From NCBI RefSeq assembly GCF_003290025.1, contig NZ_QNHG01000002.1, forward strand, positions 1,059,561 through 1,123,560: 64,000 bases of DNA, read 5' to 3'. Source of the DNA: Pseudogemmobacter bohemicus. GTDB lineage: Bacteria > Pseudomonadota > Alphaproteobacteria > Rhodobacterales > Rhodobacteraceae. The position numbers and the translations under genes were made by a program. A model generated the notes under the pieces. The model was not told the origin of the DNA, made no database searches, and saw only the letters and a program-made list of their open reading frames with translations. Shown here one piece after another: positions 9,174 through 19,000 of the stretch; the stretch's first letter is position 1, and every line of letters starts with the position of its first letter.

Positions 9174-9914
9174 ATGGCAGGCCATTCGAAATGGGCAAAC
9201 ATCCAGCACCGCAAGGGCAAGCAGGATGGCATCCGCTCCAAAATGTTCTCCAAACTCTCGAAAGAGATCACCGTCGCCGCAAAGATGGGTGACCCGGATC
9301 CCGACAAGAACCCGCGTCTGCGTCTCGCCGTGAAAGCCGCCAAAGCGGTCTCGATGCCGAAGGACGTGATCGACCGCGCCATCAAAAAATCCCAGATGGG
9401 TGATGCGGCCGATTACACCGAGATCCGCTATGAGGGCTACGGCGCCGGTGGTATCGCCATCATCGTCGAGGCGATGACCGACAATCTCAACCGTACCGCC
9501 TCGAATGTGCGCAGCTATTTCACCAAAGCGGGCGGCAATATGGGCCAGACCGGCTCGGTATCGCATGGCTTTGACCGGCTGGGCGAAATCTCTTATCCGA
9601 TCACCGCCGGCGATGCCGATTCGGTGATGATGGCCGCCATCGAGGCCGGCGCTGATGATGTCGAGTCGGATGAGGAGGGGCACTGGATCTATTGCAAGAT
9701 CGAAGATCTCCCGGCCGTTTCCGATGCGCTTGAGGCCACGCTGGGCGAGTCGACCGAGGCCAGGCTGGTCTGGCGGCCGCAATCCAGGACCGAGGTTGAT
9801 CTCGAGACCGCGCAAAAGCTGATGAAACTTGTGGATCTTCTCGAAGAAGATGACGACGTGCAGACCGTCACCCATAATTTCGATGTCCCCGAGGATGTCG
9901 CGGCGCAGCTCTGA
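9174..9914 (+). CDS. YebC/PmpR family protein (TACO1-like)
   Basis: A 246-residue member of the YebC/TACO1 family, studied as a DNA-binding regulator and as a translation activator that relieves stalling at proline stretches. The diagnostic N terminus [18 protein letters not shown], then [15 protein letters not shown] and [16 protein letters not shown], and the central [18 protein letters not shown] are all present. The ATG at 9174 has GGAATGAGG just upstream; an in-frame ATG at 9135 would add 13 non-family residues. A strong intrinsic terminator follows, so it is probably transcribed alone or as the last gene after the SLC13 permease. Confidence 0.96.
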   Translation: MAGHSKWANIQHRKGKQDGIRSKMFSKLSKEITVAAKMGDPDPDKNPRLRLAVKAAKAVSMPKDVIDRAIKKSQMGDAADYTEIRYEGYGAGGIAIIVEAMTDNLNRTASNVRSYFTKAGGNMGQTGSVSHGFDRLGEISYPITAGDADSVMMAAIEAGADDVESDEEGHWIYCKIEDLPAVSDALEATLGESTEARLVWRPQSRTEVDLETAQKLMKLVDLLEEDDDVQTVTHNFDVPEDVAAQL

Positions 9915-9937
9915 AACCCGGCTTTACCGAAGAAACA

Positions 9938-9963
9938 CCCCGGCCGTGAGGCCGGGGTTTTTT
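9938..9963 (+). terminator. Intrinsic terminator after yebC
   Basis: A perfect 8-bp GC stem CCCCGGCC/GGCCGGGG with loop GTGA is followed by TTTTTT, 24 bases downstream of the yebC stop. This is the clearest rho-independent terminator in the window. Confidence 0.92.
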
Positions 9964-10076
9964 CTTGCCCTGGCTCTCTGACCGTTCGGTCACGTCACCC
10001 TGCTGTGATCTGGCAGTTCTACTCTGCACTGCCAGAGAGGCGCCGTTTCGCGCCGGGTAAAGGACGGGAATCGCGC

Positions 10077-10982
10077 ATGGGTCAGATGATGCATGGGGAT
10101 GACAGCTTTGCGCCTGCCGGCCTGCCGGAAGGTCCGGTTTTCACCTATTCTCATCCCGATCAAAGCCCCCTGCGCCGCCGGCTGATCCGGGTGGTTGAAC
10201 GCATCTCGGGTCAGAGCCGTATCGAGCGGCTCTACCGTGACTGGCGCGCCGATCCGGCCAAAGACCGCTCTGCCCCGGTCTTTGCCGAGGCGATGCGGGT
10301 CCTTGGCCTGCGCATCGAATATACCGCCGGCGATGAGGGGATGATCCCGAAGACCGGCGGGCTGCTGGTGATCGCGAACCATCCTTTCGGCATCGCCGAC
10401 GGGCTGGCGATCGGCGATCTGCTCACCCGGGTGCGCCCCGATGTGAAGCTGATGGTCAATGCCGCGCTTTGCCAGGCGCCCGAGGCAAAGGATGTGCTGC
10501 TGCCGGTCGATTTCAGCCATGGCCCCGAGGCGCGACGTACCTCTGCCGAGACGCGGCGCGCGGCGACGGAATGGCTTGAGGCGGGGCATGTGCTGGTGAT
10601 TTTTCCGGCCGGCGGCGTGGCCACCGCGCCAAAGCCGCTGTCGCGCCGGGCTGCCGATCCGGCCTGGCATCCTTTCGTGGCGCGGCTGGCCACGCGCCCG
10701 GGCGTCCGGGTGCTGCCGATCTGGTTCCATGGCCAGAATTCCCGCCTCTTCCAGATCGCCAGCCACTATTCCTACCCGCTCCGCGTCGCGCTGATCTTCC
10801 GCGAGACCCTGAAGCGCGCGAAGAAACCGCTCCGCATCGCCATTGGCAGCCCGGTCGCGCTTGACCCAGGGCTGAAATCGGCGGCCACGGGCGAATTGCG
10901 GCGCCTGACCTATGAGCTTGCCGGCGCGAAAGGGCCAAAACCCGGGGTGGAATTCACCTTCCCGGCAAGAATCAGGTGGTAG
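10077..10982 (+). CDS. Lysophospholipid acyltransferase family protein
   Basis: A 301-residue acyltransferase of the PlsC/LPLAT superfamily. The catalytic block is IANHPFGIADGL (residues 99-110); note the five-residue spacing between His102 and Asp108, which I recall from the hemolysin-like branch, rather than the four of classical PlsC. A second block is VIFPAGGVATAPKP (about 199-212), corresponding to the FPEGxRS motif. Likely roles are acylation of lysophospholipid, ornithine or another glycerol/amine acceptor at the membrane face. The ATG at 10077 follows GGACGGGAA; an upstream ATG at 10005 lacks a site. The 3' end overlaps the convergent argP stop by 11 bases. Confidence 0.85.
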   Translation: MGQMMHGDDSFAPAGLPEGPVFTYSHPDQSPLRRRLIRVVERISGQSRIERLYRDWRADPAKDRSAPVFAEAMRVLGLRIEYTAGDEGMIPKTGGLLVIANHPFGIADGLAIGDLLTRVRPDVKLMVNAALCQAPEAKDVLLPVDFSHGPEARRTSAETRRAATEWLEAGHVLVIFPAGGVATAPKPLSRRAADPAWHPFVARLATRPGVRVLPIWFHGQNSRLFQIASHYSYPLRVALIFRETLKRAKKPLRIAIGSPVALDPGLKSAATGELRRLTYELAGAKGPKPGVEFTFPARIRW

Positions 10983-11946
10983 GGGCGGGTCCGGAGGCCG
11001 GGGGCGGCACCAGAACAGCCGCCGCCGCAAGCCGGATCTCGCGGGTCAGCGGCGCCAGCGCCGGAGCCACTAAACGCGGAAACTGCCAGTAAAGCGTCAC
11101 ATCCAGCGCGCTGTCGGGCCGGATCTCGACCAGCCGGCCGGCATCCAGATGCGGGCGGGCCAGCGCTTCGGGGTTCATCGCCCAGCCGAGACCCAGCAAA
11201 GCCGCATCGACAAAGGCCTGGCTTGCACCGATCCGGTGGCAGGGCAGGGTGAGCGGCGCAGAACCCGCGCCCGAATCGAGGCCCGAAACCAAACCCGAAT
11301 CCAAACCCGAAACCGGCCCCGGATATGATCCTGCAACCCGCTCGGCCCAGTCCTGTTGCAGCCTGTCCTTGCCGGAATAGATCAGCGAGGGCGCCCGGGC
11401 GAGTGCCCCGGCAGAAACACCGTCAGGAAACCAGCGCGCCATATAGCCGGGGCTGGCCGTCGCCAGGTAGCGCAGCGCGCCAAGCGCAATCGTGTCACAG
11501 CCCTGCAAAGGCCCCGGATGTGCGGTGATCGCCGCCATCACCTCTCCACGCCTGAGCCAGTCCTGGCTGACATCCTGATCGTCGATCACCAGGTCGAACA
11601 GAAACCCTTCGCAGGAGGCGAGCGCCGGCAGCACCCAGGTCGCGAGGCTGTCGGCATTGACCGCGATCCGCAAAGGCGCGGGCCCGGTGGCAAGCGCGGG
11701 CAGATCCTCGGCCAGCTGCCGCTCAAGCAGGCGGATCTCGTCATAATGGCGGATCAGGCGCAGGCCCTCCGGCGTCGCCTCGCAGGGCTGGCCGCGCCGG
11801 ATCAGCCGCATCCCCACCCGCTCCTCCAGCGCGCGGATCCGCTGCGAGATGGCGGGAGGCGTGACCGACAGCGCGCTTGCGGCGAGGTCAAAGGCGCCGA
11901 GGCGGTGAATGGCGGCAAGGGCGGCAAGCCAGGCGGGGTCGAGCAT
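10972..11946 (-). CDS. argP: LysR family regulator ArgP
   Basis: A 324-residue LysR-type regulator with an N-terminal winged helix-turn-helix (about residues 15-60: AFDLAASALSVTPPAISQRI RALEERVG) and a C-terminal effector domain. It is assigned to ArgP because it is divergent from an ArgO/LysE-type exporter across a 93-base gap holding a TTAATC-N11-GATTAA dyad, the classic arrangement for lysine/arginine-controlled export. Odd point: an in-frame duplicated segment encodes SGLDSG-containing repeats at about residues 209-226, from two 24-base units, in a surface region of the effector domain. The start has no good ribosome site. Confidence 0.9.
   Translation of the reverse strand: MLDPAWLAALAAIHRLGAFDLAASALSVTPPAISQRIRALEERVGMRLIRRGQPCEATPEGLRLIRHYDEIRLLERQLAEDLPALATGPAPLRIAVNADSLATWVLPALASCEGFLFDLVIDDQDVSQDWLRRGEVMAAITAHPGPLQGCDTIALGALRYLATASPGYMARWFPDGVSAGALARAPSLIYSGKDRLQQDWAERVAGSYPGPVSGLDSGLVSGLDSGAGSAPLTLPCHRIGASQAFVDAALLGLGWAMNPEALARPHLDAGRLVEIRPDSALDVTLYWQFPRLVAPALAPLTREIRLAAAAVLVPPPASGPAPTT
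11270..11317. repeat. Two 24-base tandem units inside argP
   Basis: Unit 11270-11293 (CCCGAATCGAGG CCCGAAACCAAA) and unit 11294-11317 (CCCGAATCCAAA CCCGAAACCGGC) are near-identical and made of shorter 12-base subunits beginning CCCGAA. They add 16 in-frame residues with SGLDSG repeats to ArgP, and a copy change would keep the frame. Confidence 0.8.
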
Positions 11947-11961
11947 GAGAATAAGCCACTC

Positions 11962-11984
11962 TTAATCAGGTGAAGAAAGATTAA
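11962..11984. promoter_or_regulatory. LysR-type dyad between argP and argO
   Basis: TTAATC and GATTAA form a perfect inverted repeat separated by 11 bases (aggtgaagaaa), in the 93-base divergent gap. This matches the T-N11-A architecture of LysR-regulator sites, so it is the probable ArgP binding site controlling argO and possibly argP itself. It lies 56 bases upstream of the argO start. Confidence 0.7.
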
Positions 11985-12039
11985 CTGGATTTATCCCCGA
12001 CGCAACGGATAGCGAGGCCAGGCAACCTGGAGGGCGAAA

Positions 12040-12642
12040 ATGTTTGAGGCGATAATCGCAGGCTATTTCACCGCGCTGAGCCTGATCCTCGCCATCGGGG
12101 CGCAGAATGCTTTCGTGCTGCGCCAGGGGCTGAGGCGCGAGTATGTCGGGCTGGTGGTGGCAATCTGCGCCATCTCGGATGCGGTGCTGATCACGCTGGG
12201 GGTGGCGGGCTTTGGCGCCATGAGCCGTGCCGCGCCCTGGCTGGTGCCGGTGATGAAATGGGGCGGTGTCGCATTTTTGCTGTTCTACGGCGCGCTGCGG
12301 TTCCGGGCCGCGATGCGGGGCGGCGAGGCGCTGGTCCCCTCGGCCAGCGCGCCGGTCTCGCGCCGCTCGGTGGTGGTGACCTGTCTCTTGCTGACCTGGG
12401 CCAATCCTCATGTCTGGCTGGATACGGTGGTGCTGCTCGGCTCGGTTTCGGCGCAGCATGAGGGGCAGCGTCTCGCCTTCGGGATCGCGGCGGCGATGGG
12501 GTCTTTCAGCTTTTTCTCGGCGCTTGGCTTTGGCGCGCGCTTTCTGGCGCCGGTTTTCGCAAAGCCCCGCGCCTGGGTGGTGCTGGAGATCGGCGTTGGC
12601 CTGGTGATGTGGACCATCGCGGCAACCCTTGCCTTTTCCTGA
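12040..12642 (+). CDS. argO: LysE/ArgO family basic amino acid exporter
   Basis: A 200-residue inner-membrane protein with about six helices of the LysE superfamily. Hallmarks are the N terminus YFTALSLILAIGAQNAFVLRQGL, and VTCLLLTWANPHVWLDTVVLLGS in the middle, as in LysE and ArgO exporters of L-lysine and L-arginine. GGAGGG lies six bases before the ATG. It is divergent from argP, which predicts induction by intracellular basic amino acids. Confidence 0.92.
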   Translation: MFEAIIAGYFTALSLILAIGAQNAFVLRQGLRREYVGLVVAICAISDAVLITLGVAGFGAMSRAAPWLVPVMKWGGVAFLLFYGALRFRAAMRGGEALVPSASAPVSRRSVVVTCLLLTWANPHVWLDTVVLLGSVSAQHEGQRLAFGIAAAMGSFSFFSALGFGARFLAPVFAKPRAWVVLEIGVGLVMWTIAATLAFS

Positions 12643-12663
12643 AATCGGGCGCAGGTCGGACCC

Positions 12664-13578
12664 ATGTGGGAAAGACAGGCCGACCGCCCGGTTGCGGGAA
12701 TTATCTGGATGCTGGTTTCGGGCATTGCCATGGTTGGCGTGAACGGGGCGGTGAAATATGTCGGCACCTCGCTGCCTGCGACGCAATCGGCCTTTCTGCG
12801 CTTTGCGGTGGGGCTGTGTTTCTTCCTGCCGATGGTGGCTCCGGTCCTGCGCGCGGGCTATCCGGCGCGGGTCTGGAAACTGTTCGGGCTGCGCGGCGTG
12901 CTGCATGTCGGCGCGGTGATCCTGTGGTTTTACGCCATGGCGCGGATCCCGGTGGCCGAGGTCTCTGCCATCGGCTTTCTTAACCCGGTGATCGTGTTGA
13001 TCGTGGGCGGGCTTTTGCTGGGCGAGGGGCTGAGCTTTCGCCGCATCCTGGTCGCCGTGGTGGCCTTTGCCGGTGCGATGATCGTCTTGCGGCCGGGCCT
13101 GCGCGAGGTGGAGCCGGGCCATTGGGCGCAGCTGGGCGCGGCGTTTCTGTTCGCGGGCGGCTATATCGTGGCGAAACGGCTCAGCGCTTCGGTTCCCGCC
13201 AGCGTGATCGTGGCGATGATGACCTGGACTTCGGCGATCGGCCTTTTGCCGCTGGCGCTGATCGACTGGCAGCCGGTGGCGGCCTGGCAGATCGGCGCGC
13301 TGGCTCTGGGGGCGGTCTTTGCCACGCTGGGCCATTACGCGATGACGCGCGCCTTTGCCGAGGCGCCGCTGGCGGTGACGCAGCCGGTGAGCTTTTTGCA
13401 GATCATCTGGTCGGCGCTGATGGGCGCTGTGCTGTTCCATGAGGGGATCGACCCGTTCGTGATCCTGGGCGGTGCGGTGATCATCGGGGCGATCAGCTTC
13501 AACATCCGCGCCGAGGCCAATGCGCGCCGGGTGATCCGTGCCGCCGATGGCGCCGGCACCGGCGGCCCTGCAACCTGA
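12664..13578 (+). CDS. DMT family transporter (EamA, drug/metabolite exporter)
   Basis: A 304-residue protein with ten predicted membrane helices in two EamA repeats (about residues 10-145 and 155-285). Typical motifs are GAVKYVGTSLPATQSAFLRF in repeat one and YAMARIPVAEVSAIGFLNPV at its end, mirrored by TRAFAEAPLAVTQPVSFLQI in repeat two. It begins 21 bases after argO and is probably co-transcribed with it, though the substrate is unknown. Inner membrane; confident on family only. Confidence 0.9.
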   Translation: MWERQADRPVAGIIWMLVSGIAMVGVNGAVKYVGTSLPATQSAFLRFAVGLCFFLPMVAPVLRAGYPARVWKLFGLRGVLHVGAVILWFYAMARIPVAEVSAIGFLNPVIVLIVGGLLLGEGLSFRRILVAVVAFAGAMIVLRPGLREVEPGHWAQLGAAFLFAGGYIVAKRLSASVPASVIVAMMTWTSAIGLLPLALIDWQPVAAWQIGALALGAVFATLGHYAMTRAFAEAPLAVTQPVSFLQIIWSALMGAVLFHEGIDPFVILGGAVIIGAISFNIRAEANARRVIRAADGAGTGGPAT

Positions 13579-13750
13579 CCCCCAACACCTTGCCCTGCCA
13601 TCTGACCCCAACACCCGAGCCGTTGCGCCAGAGCGCCTCCGGGCGCGCGGCGGGCCAGGAGGCGTTAAACCCCTGACACCTAGCCTTTGCCCCGCGGGTG
13701 CGCGACTGCCTCGCGGTTAACTGCGGCTTTGACCCCGCATGGAGGCAAAC

Positions 13751-14800
13751 TTGTCCGATTCCACCGATATTCTTGGCCTGCCGCTGATCCTGCCCGCTCA
13801 GGCGCAGAAACATGTGACCCATAACGAGGCCCTGCTGGCGCTGGATGCCGTGGTGCAGCTGGCGGTGCTGGACCGCAACCGCACCGCGCCGCCGGTGACG
13901 GCGGTGCCCGGCGACCGGCATCTGGTGGCGGTCAGCGCGACCGGGCTCTGGGTCGGGCAGGAGGGGCGGATTGCGGTGATGACCGGCACCGGCTGGCAGT
14001 TCCACGCGCCGGTGCCGGGCTGGCGCGCCTGGGTGCTGGCCGAGCAGCGTGAGGCGGTGTTTGACGGCCTGACCTGGAAGACCCCGGATGAGGGCGAGGG
14101 CGGCTTCGCGCGGCTGGGTGTCGGCACCTCGCCCGATGCGGTGAACCGGCTGGCGGTGGCGTCTGAGGCGGTGCTGATGACCCATCAGGGCGCCGGCATG
14201 CAGCTGAAGCTGAACAAGGCGGCCGCGGCGCATACCGCAAGCCTGCTGTTCCAGACCGCCTGGTCGGGGCGGGCCGAGATGGGCACTGCCGGCGGCAGCG
14301 ATTTCTCGGTCAAGGTCAGCGGTGATGGCTCGGCCTGGTTCACCGGGCTGCAGGTGGCGGCGGCAACCGGCGTGGTGGATTTCCCGCAGGGTCTGACCCG
14401 CGCCGGCTCGCAGGTCTTTGCGAGGAGCAATATTCTCGGCCCCGTCTCCCAGGCGGCCGGGGTGCCGGCCGGCGCGGTGATCGAGCGCGGCTCGAACGCG
14501 AATGGCGAGTATATCCGCTATGCCGATGGCACCCAGATCTGCTGGAGGAACACTCTTTCAGTCGCCAGTGCCTCGACCGCGCTTGGCTCCGGGTTCACCT
14601 CGGCGGCGCTGACCTGGACCTATCCGGTGGCCTTCGTGACCGGCTCGACGCCGGTGGTTTCGGGCATGGCGGATGCGGTGGATTGCTGGCTTTCCCACGC
14701 AGCGCCGGTGGCGGCTTCGGTGTCGCTCAGGGTGCTGGCGCTGGTGACGAAGGCCGGGACGGTCGGCGTCAGGGCCATGGCCGTCGGGCGCTGGTTCTAA
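13751..14800 (+). CDS. DUF2793 domain protein (phage/GTA tail- or spike-like)
   Basis: A 349-residue protein beginning with the DUF2793 signature LPLILPAQAQKHVTHNEALLALD, followed by a small beta-rich domain ending about residue 110 (FDGLTWKT). A Gly/Ala/Ser-rich beta region and a C-terminal domain (YADGTQICWRN, WTYPVAFVTGSTP) resemble tail-fibre or receptor-binding modules. A TTG start at 13751 is preferred: GGAGG lies five bases upstream and yields the family-like N terminus MSDSTDI; the ATG at 13739 overlaps that ribosome site. From memory, related proteins occur beside prophage and gene-transfer-agent structural genes in Rhodobacterales. No other phage gene is nearby, so it is an orphan. 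Its stop overlaps the convergent GT2 stop. Confidence 0.85.
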   Translation: MSDSTDILGLPLILPAQAQKHVTHNEALLALDAVVQLAVLDRNRTAPPVTAVPGDRHLVAVSATGLWVGQEGRIAVMTGTGWQFHAPVPGWRAWVLAEQREAVFDGLTWKTPDEGEGGFARLGVGTSPDAVNRLAVASEAVLMTHQGAGMQLKLNKAAAAHTASLLFQTAWSGRAEMGTAGGSDFSVKVSGDGSAWFTGLQVAAATGVVDFPQGLTRAGSQVFARSNILGPVSQAAGVPAGAVIERGSNANGEYIRYADGTQICWRNTLSVASASTALGSGFTSAALTWTYPVAFVTGSTPVVSGMADAVDCWLSHAAPVAASVSLRVLALVTKAGTVGVRAMAVGRWF

Positions 14801-15744
14801 AGCCGCCCGAACACCGCCGCCGCCGCCATGGCCGCATCGCCGATGCGCGAGCTGCGATGGATGCCAAGGCGGCGGAATGCCAGAATGCGCGCCGGGCCAT
14901 ATCCCGGCGCGTCCAGGAACCCGTCCAGTGTGACCCGCGCCGCCTTGGTCAGCATCGCCTCGCGCGCCTTCAGCGCCTGGGCCTGGCCCTGCATCATCCG
15001 CCCCCATTCGCCGCTGAGCAGCATGGCGAGCCGCCGTTTTCCCGCTGCGGTGCCCCGCGCGCCCCCAAGCGCATTGCCGTCATGCTGGCGGTAGATCACC
15101 ACCGGCGTCGGGTCGAGCGCCAGCCCGCCGCCGCAACCGGCGATCAGTTGATAAAGCCACCAGTCATGCCAGCTGACGCCTTCGGGTATGCCCGCGCGGC
15201 GCACCAGTGCCAGCGCCGCCGGGTTGAGCATGATCGAATGGCCGGCAAACAGGTTCTGCGCCAGCGAGGGTGCGAAACCCGGTCGCGTCCGCCCCGATTT
15301 CGACTGGCTGAGCGTGTTCAGCGCCCCATCGGCCAGCATGCTTTCACCGGCATAGATCACCGGCACCGCAATGTCGGGCTGTGCGCCGCCCATCATGCGT
15401 TCGGCGGCGGCAATGCGGCGCAGCCCGCGCGCAAGCTTGCCCTTCAGCCAGACATCATCCTGATCGGCCAGCGCGACGATGCCCTGCGGCAGATCCGGGT
15501 GGCACAGCGCCGAGAGGAAATTCGCCGCCGCCCCGCGCCGGGGGCCATCGACCAGGGTGACGGGGTGGGTCTTGCCGAATTCCGCAAGGATCTCGCGGCT
15601 GCGGTCGGTCGAGCCGTCATCCGACACAAAGAGCGACCAGGAGGGATGGCTCTGCGCTGCGATGCTGGCGAGCTGCTCGGGCAGATGGGCCTCCCCGTTG
15701 CGGGTGGCCATCACGATTGTCACATGCTGATCGTTCTGGCGCAT
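14797..15744 (-). CDS. GT2 family glycosyltransferase
   Basis: A 315-residue GT-A fold transferase. VTIVMATRNGEAHLPEQLAS at the N terminus binds the nucleotide, SDDGSTDRS and ALADQDDVWLKGKL (about residues 93-106) supply the acidic metal/sugar-nucleotide motifs, and WHDWWLYQLI with IYRQHDGNALGG follows. It is a clear paralogue of the 36572-37489 protein, sharing the same block order. The ATG at 15744 gives the family N terminus; the frame stays open further upstream but translates to low-complexity sequence. Probably adds a sugar to the exported glycan. It shares its stop-codon bases with the convergent DUF2793 gene and is divergent from the RTX gene. Confidence 0.88.
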   Translation of the reverse strand: MRQNDQHVTIVMATRNGEAHLPEQLASIAAQSHPSWSLFVSDDGSTDRSREILAEFGKTHPVTLVDGPRRGAAANFLSALCHPDLPQGIVALADQDDVWLKGKLARGLRRIAAAERMMGGAQPDIAVPVIYAGESMLADGALNTLSQSKSGRTRPGFAPSLAQNLFAGHSIMLNPAALALVRRAGIPEGVSWHDWWLYQLIAGCGGGLALDPTPVVIYRQHDGNALGGARGTAAGKRRLAMLLSGEWGRMMQGQAQALKAREAMLTKAARVTLDGFLDAPGYGPARILAFRRLGIHRSSRIGDAAMAAAAVFGRL

Positions 15745-15846
15745 ATCCACCCTGCCGGCGGGGCGTGGGCGCGTCTGTTGCCGGCGCGGCCCATCCCATC
15801 GGGTCATCCTTCGCCGAAACCGGGGCGGGACGCAATCCGCGACACG

Positions 15847-15882
15847 GTCCGTGTCAGAGTCCGTGTTAGAGTCTGGGTCAGG
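15847..15882. repeat. Three 12-base tandem units in a 289-base gap
   Basis: GTCCGTGTCAGA, GTCCGTGTTAGA and GTCTGGGTCAGG lie in tandem in the region between the divergent GT2 gene and the RTX gene (15745-16033). No gene is called in this gap. Confidence 0.65.
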
Positions 15883-16033
15883 GGGCCGGGCGCCGATGCG
15901 GCGCAAATCTCCATCACCGATACAGGTTTTCCTAAAACCCTTTACGAATGCCGCTATCCTGCCCGAATGCGGCAAGAAGCCTGAAAGCACGCCTCTGCCA
16001 TGATCGCAGCCGGGGAATGACGGGTGTGGGTCC

Positions 16034-19000
16034 ATGTTCCGGGTTGATGTACTGGAAACTTTTACCGATGCGCCACTGAATATGGTGTCGGGCATCGGGG
16101 ATATGCTGCTGACGACAATCGGCGAGCGGCTGATGCTGTATACGACGACGCGGGCCGGGGGCGGGATCCTTGGCTTCGAGATCGGCGCGGGAGGCATGCA
16201 GCTGATCAGCCAGAGCGCGCTGGCGGCGCGCTCGCGGCTTTCGGCGCCGCCGACGCTGGATTTCTATCAGCTGGGATCGACCCGACATCTGATCTATTCA
16301 GGGATCGAGGAAAGCACGCTGGTTTCATTCCGGCTGAATGCCGATGGCACGCTGCGCAATACATCGCGCCCGGATGGCGGGCCGACGGGGATCATCTCGG
16401 CCCAGGTGTTGATGAGCTTCGGCGACCAGACCTGGCTTTATGCCGCAACGGCCGATAGCGGGCTGGTTTCGGTCTATTCGGTCGCTCCGTCCAATGGGGC
16501 GATGGCGCTGACCGGCACGCTGCGGCTTGGGCCGGACCTGCCGGGGATCACCCTTTCGACCATGACCGGGTTCAGCATCGGCGCCGCGCAATTTGTGGCG
16601 GTGGCGTCGCTGCAGGGCGACCGGATCGACGTTTTGCGGCTGACGGCAACCGGGCAGCCTTTTGTGGCCAGCAGCATCGGCGCGGCCGAGGGGCTGGGCA
16701 TCAATGACCCCTCGGCGCTGCGCTATGTCGAAATCCACGGCGCATCCTATCTGGTAGTCGCCTCGGGCAGCAGTTCCTCGATCACCCTGCTGGCGCTTTC
16801 TGCCAGCGGCGCGATGACGGTTGCCGATCATCTGGTCGATACGCTGGATACCCGGTTTCAGGGTGTTCTGACGCTGGAAGTGATCACCATGAACGGGCGC
16901 GGCTTTGTGGTCGCTGGCGGCGGCGATGGCGGGTTGCAGGTGTTCGAGATCCTGCCCGGCGGGCGGTTTGTCACCGCCGCGACCATCCTGCAGCAGCCTG
17001 GAATGGTGCTGGACAATATCACCGCGCTCGCGCTGCAGCCCGGCACCGACGGGTTCTGGATCTATGTCGCAGGCGAGGGGACCGGCATCACCCGGCTTTT
17101 CGTCGCGACCGGAGTGCTGCCCGCCGCGATCAGCGGCAGCGATGGCGCCGATGCCCTGAGCGGCGGCAGCGGGCATGACCTGATCCAGGGCGGGGCGGGG
17201 AATGATACGCTTTATGGCGGTGCAGGCGATGATATCCTGATGGATGGCACCGGCAGCGACCGGCTTTACGGTGGCGCCGGGGCGGATCTTTTCGTGCTCT
17301 CGTCGGATGGGGTGGTGGATTACATCCATGACTACCAGCCGGGCATTGACCGCATCGACCTCAGCGCCTGGGGGCGGTTCTACAGCCTTGGCGATCTGAC
17401 GATCATCCCTACCGCAAATGGGGCGATCATCCGCTATGCCACCGAAGAGCTGGTGGTCTATTCCGCCAATGGCCTGCCTCTGAATGCCTCCGGCTTTGCC
17501 TCGGCCGGGATTTTCGATCTCTGGCATGCCGATTACAGTCTCTGGCGTCCGGGCAGCTCGATCCCCGGCACGCTGCGCGCCGATTACCTGCTGGGGACGG
17601 CAGGGGATGATGTCTTTCTGGCCAGCGAGGGCCAGGACACGCTGCTGGGCGGTGATGGTTTTGACCGGGTTGATTTCTCGGCGATTTCCGGCGCCGTCAG
17701 GGTCGATCTGTTGCTGCAACGCGGGATCGGCGGTGCGGTCACCGGCCAGTTCTACGGCACGATCGAGGCCCTTACCGGCACCGTCAATGGCGACTACCTC
17801 GCCGGCTCGAACGTCGCCAATATGCTGGAGGGTGGCGCCGGCAATGACACGCTGCTGGGGCGGGGTGGCGATGACACGCTTTACGGCGGCGATGGCGACG
17901 ACCTGCTCAGCGGTGGTGCCGGGGCGGATAGTTTTATCGGCGGTCCGGGGTTTGACACGGTTTATTACTGGGATCTGACCAGCGGGTTGCGCATCGACCT
18001 CGCCAATCCGATGAACAGCACCGGCGAGGCGCGCGGCGATACCTATGAAGAGATCGAGCTGATCGCGGGCACCCTGGGCCATGACCTGATCCTGGGCGAT
18101 GGCGGCAATAACGCGCTTGGCGGCATGGCCGGCAATGATACGCTGATGGGCCGCGAAGGCGATGATACGCTGAATGGCGGCGATGGCGATGACATGCTGA
18201 ATGGCGGGCCGGGGGCGGATTACCTGATCGGCGGCGCCGGTATCGATCTGGTCTATTACTGGGATTCCCCCATCGGGCTGACCATCGACATGCTGCTGCC
18301 GCAGGCCGGCACCGGCGATGCCGCCGGAGACCGGTTCAACGGGGTCGAGGCGGTGGCCGGCACCCTGTTCTCCGACCAGATCTCGGGCGATAATTTCGGC
18401 AATTCGATCTCGGGCATGGCCGGCAATGACACGCTGTTCGGGCGCGGCGGCAATGACACGCTGAACGGCGGCGATGGCGATGACATGCTGCATGGCGGGC
18501 CCGGCGCCGACAGTTTCATCGGCGGCGCCGGCTATGATCTGGTGTTTTACTGGGACTCCCCCGTCGGGCTCAGCATCGACATGGTGCTGTGGATGCTGAG
18601 CACCGGTGACGCGGCCGGTGATATCTTTACCGGCATCGAGGGCCTTGCCGGCACGCTGTTCGACGACCGGATCACCGGCAATATGCAGGCCAATTCCCTG
18701 ATGGGTCTTGGCGGCAATGACACGCTGATCGGGCGCAGCGGCAATGACACGCTGAATGGCGGCGATGGCAATGATACGCTGAGTGGTGGTCTGGGGGCCG
18801 ATCTGCTGGTCGGCGGCGATGGTATCGACCTCGCCGTCTACTGGAACTCGGCCACGGCGGTGAATGTCGATATGATGAGCCCCGGCGCCAGCACCGGCGA
18901 GGCGGCGGGCGATGTCTTCCAGGGCGTCGAGAACCTTGCCGGCAGCCTGTTTTCAGACCGGCTCTGGGGTGACAATCTGAACAACAATATCAATGGCATG

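Noticed and set aside
13579..14800. Prophage or GTA cluster around the DUF2793 gene
   Set aside because: No terminase, capsid, portal, tail, integrase or lysis gene is found on either side; only the single gene is supported.
16325..18493. 722-codon minus-strand open frame opposite the RTX gene
   Set aside because: It is the antisense of RTX repeats; high GC and repeated codons keep the opposite frame open. The plus strand carries clear RTX motifs.
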